From Udaeobacter sp025935755 (GTDB lineage Bacteria > Verrucomicrobiota > Verrucomicrobiia > Chthoniobacterales > UBA10450), in the NCBI GenBank assembly GCA_036278715.1, contig DASUKN010000014.1:11886-75885 (forward strand): a DNA stretch of 64,000 nt. Reading direction: 5' to 3'. Below are positions 62,349 to 64,000 of this stretch, piece after piece. The notes below the pieces were generated by a model. The model was not told the DNA's origin. It made no database searches and was given only the letters and a program-made list of their open reading frames with translations. Each line of letters starts with the position of its first letter. Positions within the stretch are counted from its first letter, which is position 1. Position numbers and translations under genes: made by a program.

Positions 62349-62440
62349 TCGCGCATGGTACGAAATAAGCAGAATTCCGGCAAGCGCTCCTTCCGTTGTC
62401 CAATGTTGGTTTCAATTTCGCTTTGCTTCGGCGTTGAAGA

Positions 62441-62495
62441 TGTAGCTGTCGCCCCGTAGCGCGACGCGCGCGCTTCGCACAGCGAAGCGGCTACA
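62441..62495. repeat. 55-base palindromic element, intergenic copy
   Basis: TGTAGC at 62441-62446 and GGCTACA at 62489-62495 bound the element, with hairpins GTCGC/GCGAC around CCCGTAGC and GCTTCG/CGAAGC around CACAG. Length and layout equal those of the copy inside argS. It lies between the ECF sigma gene and the S74 protein gene, ending five bases before the latter's stop codon. Confidence 0.75.
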
Positions 62496-62500
62496 GCAGA

Positions 62501-63766
62501 TTACGGATTTGCAGCGATCGCCGGCACGCCATTCAATTGCACCTGCGCGCTCACTTTCTGCATTTGCGTCGCCAGTTGCTCGATTACTTTCTGCTGCTGC
62601 GCAATCGTTGATGACATCTGCGCAATTGTCGCTTCCTGGTTGTTGAATTGGCGAGTTTGGGTTTCGAATTTTTTGTGTTCTTTCAGGAACTCGTTTAGCA
62701 ACATGGCATTGACCGCTTCGTAGCGGACGGTTTGTGGTTTTCCTTCCTCGTCGCGCGTGATTAATTCCGGGCTGATTTTAGCCACCTCCTCGGCGATCAA
62801 ACCAAAGGAGAGCGCCTGCGAAGGATCGACATCGTTCTTGTAACGGAAGGTGACCGGTTTGAGCGCAAAGAGAGTTTCGCTGCTGCGGTCCATCGGCTGG
62901 ATGTCATGCTTGAACCGGCGCGAAGAGGAAAGTGTGCCGATCTTGTTGTCGGCATTGATGTAAACCGAGCGGCCATTTGCGACCGTGGTGTAAACATTGC
63001 GAATGCGCGTGGTGTTGCTTTCGCCGGCGACGCCGGCAACGCCCGCGCCGATGCAGACGTTGCCGCTGCCGGTGGTGAGAGCGATGCCCGCAGTTGTGCC
63101 TACGGCAACGTTGTTCGATCCGGTAGTGTTGGCGAGCAGCGCTCCTGCCCCAGTGGCCGTATTAAAGTTTCCAGTGGTGTTATTGTAGAGCACGAAAGCA
63201 CCGTTGCCCGCGTTGAAACCGCCGGTGGTGTTGCTGTAGAGCGCCTCATAACCGTTGGCCATGTTGTAGGGACCGGTGGTATTGGAATAGAGCGCATAAA
63301 AACCGCTGGCTGCGTTGTTGTCGCCGGTGGTGTTGCTGAAGAGGGCATTAGCACCGCAGGCCATGTTGGTGCTGCCGGTGGTGTTGTTGAAGAGTGCGTT
63401 TGCACCGCTGGCCGTATTGGCGTTGCCGGTGGTGTTGCTGAGGAGCGCATTCGTGCCGCTGGCCGTGTTGCTGTACCCCGCGGTGTTGCTATAGAGCGCC
63501 TGGTAACCGCAGGCCGCGTTGTAGTCGCCCGTGGTGTTGCCGTAAAGTGCATAAGAACCGGCGCCGGTGTTATTGCCACCACTGGTGTTGCTGTAAAGCG
63601 CGAGGTCGCCAAACCCCGAATTATACAGGCCTGTCGTCGTGTTGTAGCCCGCTCCATTGCCGTAAAACGTGTTCGTCTGCGCCTTTATGTGGGTCAGAGA
63701 GACCACATTGCTGACCACGAATGTCATGATGAATAAGGCTGCGCTAGGAAGAAATTTGTTGTTCAT
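62501..63766 (-). CDS. Secreted YadA-head-like repeat protein with S74 chaperone domain
   Basis: The 421-residue protein has a signal peptide (ALFIMTFVVSNVVSL), then twelve 17-residue units (residues 39-242) such as ALYSNTTGPYNMANGYE and ALLSNTTGNANTASGAN, resembling the trimeric head repeats of YadA-type adhesins. A peptidase S74 intramolecular-chaperone domain follows (SSRRFKHDIQPMD, FGLIAEEVAK), then a C-terminal coiled coil (ATIAQMSSTIAQQQKVIEQL). S74 domains assist trimer folding and then cleave themselves off, as in phage tail spikes. I infer a trimeric surface fibre. Another gene of similar type ends upstream. Confidence 0.9.
   Translation of the reverse strand: MNNKFLPSAALFIMTFVVSNVVSLTHIKAQTNTFYGNGAGYNTTTGLYNSGFGDLALYSNTSGGNNTGAGSYALYGNTTGDYNAACGYQALYSNTAGYSNTASGTNALLSNTTGNANTASGANALFNNTTGSTNMACGANALFSNTTGDNNAASGFYALYSNTTGPYNMANGYEALYSNTTGGFNAGNGAFVLYNNTTGNFNTATGAGALLANTTGSNNVAVGTTAGIALTTGSGNVCIGAGVAGVAGESNTTRIRNVYTTVANGRSVYINADNKIGTLSSSRRFKHDIQPMDRSSETLFALKPVTFRYKNDVDPSQALSFGLIAEEVAKISPELITRDEEGKPQTVRYEAVNAMLLNEFLKEHKKFETQTRQFNNQEATIAQMSSTIAQQQKVIEQLATQMQKVSAQVQLNGVPAIAANP
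63041..63652 (-). repeat. Twelve 51-base tandem units in the S74 protein gene
   Basis: Twelve consecutive 17-codon units encode the pattern AL(Y/F/L)xNTTGxxNxAxGxx without a break. The units differ in several positions, so the array is old enough to have diverged but keeps strict unit length. Confidence 0.88.
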
Positions 63767-63841
63767 ACGTTAATTGGTTTTTCCACAAAGTTGTGTCTTT
63801 ACTTGTTCTCTCCAAATCCCATCGGAAAAGTTCCAGAAATC

Positions 63842-64000
63842 CTACTTAAGGGTTACCATCACGGTCACGCTGCCAGTGCCGCTAGCAAGGCTGCTCAGTG
63901 CCTTGCCAATGATGGCGCCGCTCGCGGCAGCCTTATCATTTACTCGCATCGCATAACCGGCGTGGGAGCTGGTTGTAAGCAAGTCGCCTGCGCGAATAGC
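63842..64000 (-). CDS. Secreted fibre-like protein, C-terminal end (partial)
   Basis: The frame enters from the right edge and encodes 52 residues followed by a TAG. It reads AGDLLTTSSHAGYAMRVN, then a short Ala-rich stretch and AIIGKALSSLASGTGSVTVM with the end VTLK. This is the C-terminal beta module found in phage-fibre-like and S74-associated proteins of Verrucomicrobia: a Gly-Asp-Leu-Leu strand, a His/Ala turn, and a final GAxIGKAL...G.G.v.V.v. segment. The start lies outside the window. It is on the same strand as, and 75 bases upstream of, the S74 gene, which suggests a pair of related surface proteins. Confidence 0.75.
   Translation of the reverse strand, partial: AIRAGDLLTTSSHAGYAMRVNDKAAASGAIIGKALSSLASGTGSVTVMVTLK

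Noticed and set aside
63041..63652. CRISPR-like array because of regular repeats
   Set aside because: The 51-base units are contiguous without spacers and encode a continuous protein; no cas gene is present.
62906..63736. A 276-codon Val/Gly/Ala-rich open frame on the plus strand
   Set aside because: It is the mirror of the 51-base tandem units of the S74 protein gene; a repeat with a unit divisible by three keeps antisense frames open.
62501..64000. Prophage remnant suggested by the S74 domain
   Set aside because: The protein has a signal peptide and there is no phage structural or integration gene nearby; cellular S74 proteins are common in Verrucomicrobia.

Overview
The window is chromosomal DNA from a Gram-negative bacterium. 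An LptD outer-membrane assembly protein, a lipoprotein-sorting-like protein, a PUR-type DUF3276 protein, an ECF sigma/Ser-Thr kinase pair, an S74-type repeat protein and many short palindromic repeats together suggest Verrucomicrobiota, perhaps a soil Chthoniobacterales/Udaeobacter-like lineage. That placement is inference; no rRNA or other marker RNA gene is present. I see no CRISPR array, transposase, prophage or tRNA.

Layout. 1-2.8 kb: end of gpmI, a nuclease-like gene coupled to hemB, and coaX. 3-6.3 kb: a 1114-residue TPR/transmembrane/beta-repeat protein. 6.4-14.4 kb: a minus-strand run lptD, ugd, rsmB, a membrane GT-C/TPR protein and an M29 aminopeptidase. 14.7 kb: a phosphoesterase. 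15.4-24.3 kb: the membrane arm of respiratory complex I in the order nuoH-J-K-L-M-M-N, with two NuoM genes and a long NuoL lateral helix. 24.4-29.2 kb: a deoxyhypusine-synthase-like gene, rsmI, a PIG-V-like mannosyltransferase and an FAD oxidoreductase. 29.2-35.9 kb (minus): a small unknown gene, gcvP, ppdK and a PUR-family gene. 36-43.1 kb: an MFS exporter, then a cluster of an ABC-2 exporter, a secreted SCP2-like protein, an unknown secreted protein and two related exported proteins. 43.3-46.8 kb: PAP2 phosphatase, HpnL-like membrane protein, lipopolysaccharide-kinase-like protein and MBL hydrolase. 46.9-56.4 kb: an AlkA-like glycosylase, membrane proteins, epimerase, sulfotransferase, RRM protein, LolA-like protein, PAP2, GT39 and GT2. 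56.5-64 kb: PTS EIIA, argS, Ser/Thr kinase plus ECF sigma factor, and two phage-fibre-like secreted proteins, the second cut by the window edge.

How the genes fit together. Much of the window serves the cell envelope: LptD, UDP-glucuronate supply (ugd and an epimerase), Und-P-sugar-type glycosyltransfer (GT2 and GT39 next to PAP2), an ABC exporter with a periplasmic SCP2-like protein, and an HpnL-like protein. The energy block encodes the proton-pumping arm of complex I with a probable fourth antiporter subunit.

Most notable. Short palindromic elements occur not only between genes but apparently in frame inside two essential genes, the first nuoM and argS, and another repeat seems to supply a signal peptide. 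The argS element has a 55-bp counterpart of the same architecture between genes.
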